Shown here piece by piece: positions 31,842 through 33,926 of a DNA stretch of 33,926 nucleotides. The position numbers and the translations under genes were made by a program. Every line of letters starts with the position of its first letter. Position 1 is the first letter of the stretch. The stretch lies in assembly GCA_019694595.1 (NCBI GenBank), contig JAIBBQ010000055.1, positions 1 through 33,926 on the forward strand, in the 5' to 3' direction. This stretch comes from Myxococcaceae bacterium. GTDB lineage: Bacteria; Myxococcota; Myxococcia; Myxococcales; Myxococcaceae. The notes below the pieces were generated by a model. The model did not search any database, was not told the origin of the DNA, and was given only the letters and a program-made list of their open reading frames with translations.

Positions 31842-32393
31842 ATGGGGCTCGTCGAGCTGCTGGTGCTCGCGCTCGCGCTGGCGATGGACGCCACCGCCGC
31901 GGCCGCCGCGCGCGGCCTGCTGGTGAAGGAACTCACCGCCGCGCACTACCTCAAGGTGGCGCTCTTCTTCGGCGGCTTCCAGGCGCTGATGCCGGCGCTG
32001 GGCTACGTGCTGGGCAGCCAGGTCGCGCCCTGGCTCCACGACTGGAGCCGCTGGGTGGGCGCGGCGCTGCTCATCGCGCTCGGGCTCAAGCTCATCCGCG
32101 AGAGCGGCGGGGCGGGCGAGCCGGGCGACGTGCCGGCGGATCCGTTCGGCACCCGGGTGATGCTGCTCCTGGCGCTCGCCACCAGCATCGACGCGCTCGC
32201 CGCCGGCTTCACGCTGTCCATGCTCGAGGCGCCGGTGCTCGTCTCGCTGGTCACCATCGGCGTGGTGACCGCGGCCTGCAGCGCGGTGGGGCTCGCCGCC
32301 GGCCGGCTGGTCGGCGCGCGGCTGGGGTCGCGCCTCGACCTGGTGGGTGGCCTCACGCTCGTGGTGCTGGGACTCAAGACCGGCTTCGCCTGA
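31842..32393 (+). CDS. mntP: Manganese efflux pump MntP
   Basis: The product has 183 residues, six predicted membrane helices and the usual length of MntP. The two repeated halves carry the key acidic residues: ALAMDATAAAAARG in helix 1 and LATSIDALAAGF in the second half. MntP exports Mn2+ when it is in excess. It is the third gene of the operon with the triple-Usp and beta-CASP genes, an unusual place for it. No yybP-ykoY-type leader is possible here because the gap to the previous stop is only 7 bases. Confidence 0.93.
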   Translation: MGLVELLVLALALAMDATAAAAARGLLVKELTAAHYLKVALFFGGFQALMPALGYVLGSQVAPWLHDWSRWVGAALLIALGLKLIRESGGAGEPGDVPADPFGTRVMLLLALATSIDALAAGFTLSMLEAPVLVSLVTIGVVTAACSAVGLAAGRLVGARLGSRLDLVGGLTLVVLGLKTGFA

Positions 32394-32399
32394 GCCGCG

Positions 32400-32669
32400 T
32401 CACCCCTTGGAGCGCGCCGCTTCGGGCGCCGCCGGCACCTCGTCGGGCTTCGACGGCTCCTTCACGGGAATGACGCCTTCCCGGGTGATGATGACCTGCC
32501 CGAGCTCCTCGGCCTTCAAGGTGCCGCCCTTGAGCAGCGCCTCGACGATGGCCTTGTGCGCCTGCTCGTGCTCGTGCGGGAGCGCGTCGGAGTCGGACTC
32601 CAGCTTCACCAGCACGTTCTTCTTCTTGGTGACCGGGTCGACTTCCAGCCGCAGGGTCAGCGTGGCCAT
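32400..32669 (-). CDS. Small partner protein of the FtsH-like protease, unknown function
   Basis: The product has 89 residues and no signal peptide. An N-terminal strand pair (TLTLRLEVDPVTKKKNVLVKLES) is followed by a helix with a His/Glu-rich stretch (LPHEHEQAHKAIVEALL), a short strand (QVIITREG) and a Pro/Ala/Glu-rich tail. The gene starts 6 bases after the stop of the FtsH-like gene, so they are one operon. It is likely an adaptor or regulator of the protease; this is inference from position only. Confidence 0.78.
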   Translation of the reverse strand: MATLTLRLEVDPVTKKKNVLVKLESDSDALPHEHEQAHKAIVEALLKGGTLKAEELGQVIITREGVIPVKEPSKPDEVPAAPEAARSKG

Positions 32670-32675
32670 CGCAGG

Positions 32676-33926
32676 TCAGCCCTTTCCCTTCGCGGGCAGC
32701 AGGTCCTTGAGCGCCTCGCGGTCGAGCACCTTCTTCTGCAGGAGCACCGCGCGCAGCGACTCCACCAGGGCGCGCTGCTCCTGGAGGATCGCCTTGGCCC
32801 GGGCGCGCTGCTCGTCGAGCACCGCGCGCACCGCCGCCTCGCTCGTCGTCTTGAGCTGCTCGGAGTGCTCGGGCTCGTTCTTGCCGACCAGGAGCCGCCG
32901 CACGCCGACGCCGTCGCCGCCCATGCCGAACTCTTCCACCAGGGCGCGGGCGATGTCGGTGGCGCGCTCGAGGTCGGCCGCGCTCCCCAGCGTGAGGTCG
33001 TCGAGGAACAGCAGCTCGGCTTCCCGGCCGCCGAAGAGCACGCAGATCTGATCGACCAGCTGGCCGCGGGTGGTGACGTAGCGGTCGGACGGGTTCGAGT
33101 AGGTCACCGCGCCCAGCGCGCCGGCGAGGTCGCCGCGAATGCTGATGCGCTCGATGGGCGGGGTGTGGGGGCAGAACATCGCCACCACCGCGTGGCCGCA
33201 CTCGTGGGTGGCCACCACGTGCTCCTCGCGCGCCGAGAGCTGCGGGCGGTCGGCGAACTCGGTGAGCGAGGCTTCCACGTCGTCGACGGTGGACTCCCCG
33301 GTGCGCTTCTCGCGCAGCCGCTTGCGGGCCAGCGAGCGGGCGAGCGCCTGCAGGTGGTCGCCGCTGTACCGGGACGTGGTGCCTTCCACCAGGTCGCCGG
33401 TGCGCTTCACCGCGTAGTCCAGCGCGCGCGGCGACAGCTCGAGCGCGAGCTTGCGGTCGTAGATGGAAAGGATCTCCCGCCGGTCCTGCGCGTCGGGGAA
33501 GGGAATCTGCAGGTGGAACTCGAAGCGGCCCGGGCGCAGCAGCGCGGGGTCGAGCGACTCCACGAAGTTGGTGGTGCCCACCACGAAGACCAGCTCTTCC
33601 TTGCGGAAGCCGTCCATCTCGGTGAGCAGCTGGTTCACCATCGAGTGCTCGACGCCGCTGCCGCTGTAGGTGCCGCGCGCGGTGGCGAAGCTGTCGAGCT
33701 CGTCGAAGACGATGATCGCCGGCGCCGCCTGGCGCGCGCGCACGAAGACGCGGCGCAGGTTCTCTTCGCTCTCGCCCACCCACTTGCTCTTGAGCTCGGG
33801 GCCCGACACCACCGTCACCGCGGCGCCCAGCGCGGTGGCCATCGCCTTGGCGAAGAGCGTCTTGCCGGTGCCGGGGGGGCCCCAGAAGATCATGCCGCGC
33901 GGGAGCAGCCCTTCGATGCGCTTCAC
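32676..33926 (-). CDS. FtsH-like AAA+/M41 zinc protease (5' end outside window)
   Basis: At least 416 residues are visible; the gene runs off the right edge and its true start is not in the window. The AAA+ part has Walker A GPPGTGKT, Walker B IIVFDELDS and the second region of homology (TTNFVESLDPALLRPGRFEFHL). The M41 part has the zinc motif HECGH (33192-33206), with Cys where FtsH usually has Ala, and a later LGSAADLERATDIAR that supplies the third ligand. A charged coiled coil (QRARAKAILQEQRALVESL) ends the protein. Whether it has membrane helices like housekeeping FtsH cannot be seen. Confidence 0.9.
   Translation of the reverse strand: MKRIEGLLPRGMIFWGPPGTGKTLFAKAMATALGAAVTVVSGPELKSKWVGESEENLRRVFVRARQAAPAIIVFDELDSFATARGTYSGSGVEHSMVNQLLTEMDGFRKEELVFVVGTTNFVESLDPALLRPGRFEFHLQIPFPDAQDRREILSIYDRKLALELSPRALDYAVKRTGDLVEGTTSRYSGDHLQALARSLARKRLREKRTGESTVDDVEASLTEFADRPQLSAREEHVVATHECGHAVVAMFCPHTPPIERISIRGDLAGALGAVTYSNPSDRYVTTRGQLVDQICVLFGGREAELLFLDDLTLGSAADLERATDIARALVEEFGMGGDGVGVRRLLVGKNEPEHSEQLKTTSEAAVRAVLDEQRARAKAILQEQRALVESLRAVLLQKKVLDREALKDLLPAKGKG

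Noticed and set aside
33915-33926. ATG-like start of the FtsH-like frame at the right edge (MKRIEG)
   Set aside because: It lies only a few residues before Walker A, so it is an internal Met. The gene continues outside the window.
1-33926. tRNA, rRNA, CRISPR arrays, insertion sequences and phage genes
   Set aside because: No repeat-spacer pattern, transposase, integrase or RNA gene signature was seen on reading the window. Base composition looks even, apart from a short AT-richer gap at 16141-16200.

Overview
The window is very GC-rich and densely coded, with long spurious open frames opposite nearly every gene. The gene set (a eukaryote-type Ser/Thr kinase with a TPR tail, an NtrC-class regulator with candidate sigma-54 promoters, an AsmA/DUF748 giant, orphan GspC-like and secreted proteins) suggests a myxobacterium or close relative in the Myxococcota. 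That assignment is inference; there is no rRNA or marker gene here. No tRNA, rRNA, CRISPR array, insertion sequence or prophage gene was seen. No gene-free stretch exceeds 300 bases; the longest is 27263-27481 (219 bp).

Left part (1-16200). A secreted probable outer-membrane barrel protein is translationally coupled to a 1268-residue metzincin-type lipoprotein protease, followed by a pirin. A membrane-anchored metallo-beta-lactamase-fold protein lies on the minus strand. A PAP2/Aur1-like membrane phosphotransferase overlaps a Ser/Thr protein kinase gene. A TetR regulator diverges from a histidine-cluster membrane hydroxylase-like gene, with a perfect dyad covering the regulator's start codon. 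A DUF748 protein, an ankyrin-repeat protein and an unrecognised membrane protein follow.

Middle part (16218-24666). A compact biotin operon, bioB-bioF-bioA-bioD, reads on the minus strand with 4-base overlaps or a 6-base gap. Its promoter region carries a sequence matching the BirA operator layout. Next come a TPR lipoprotein-like or secreted protein, a 77-residue secreted protein, a haloalkane dehalogenase/OleB-like hydrolase, an orphan GspC-like protein and a small LSm-like protein.

Right part (24776-33926). An orphan NtrC-family response regulator is followed by what looks like a stress island: a cysteine-rich CBS protein, Hsp20, a single-domain UspA, a CBS-pair protein, a triple-Usp fusion, a beta-CASP nuclease and the manganese exporter MntP. 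Two sequences matching the sigma-54 consensus at 11 of 12 fixed positions sit at correct distances before hsp20 and before the divergent CBS gene. This suggests that part of the island is a sigma-54 regulon, possibly run by the adjacent regulator. The window ends inside an FtsH-like AAA+/M41 protease gene with a small partner gene directly downstream.

The strongest leads are the paired sigma-54 promoters in the stress island, the BirA-type operator, and the FtsH-like pair at the right edge, whose remaining partners lie outside the window.
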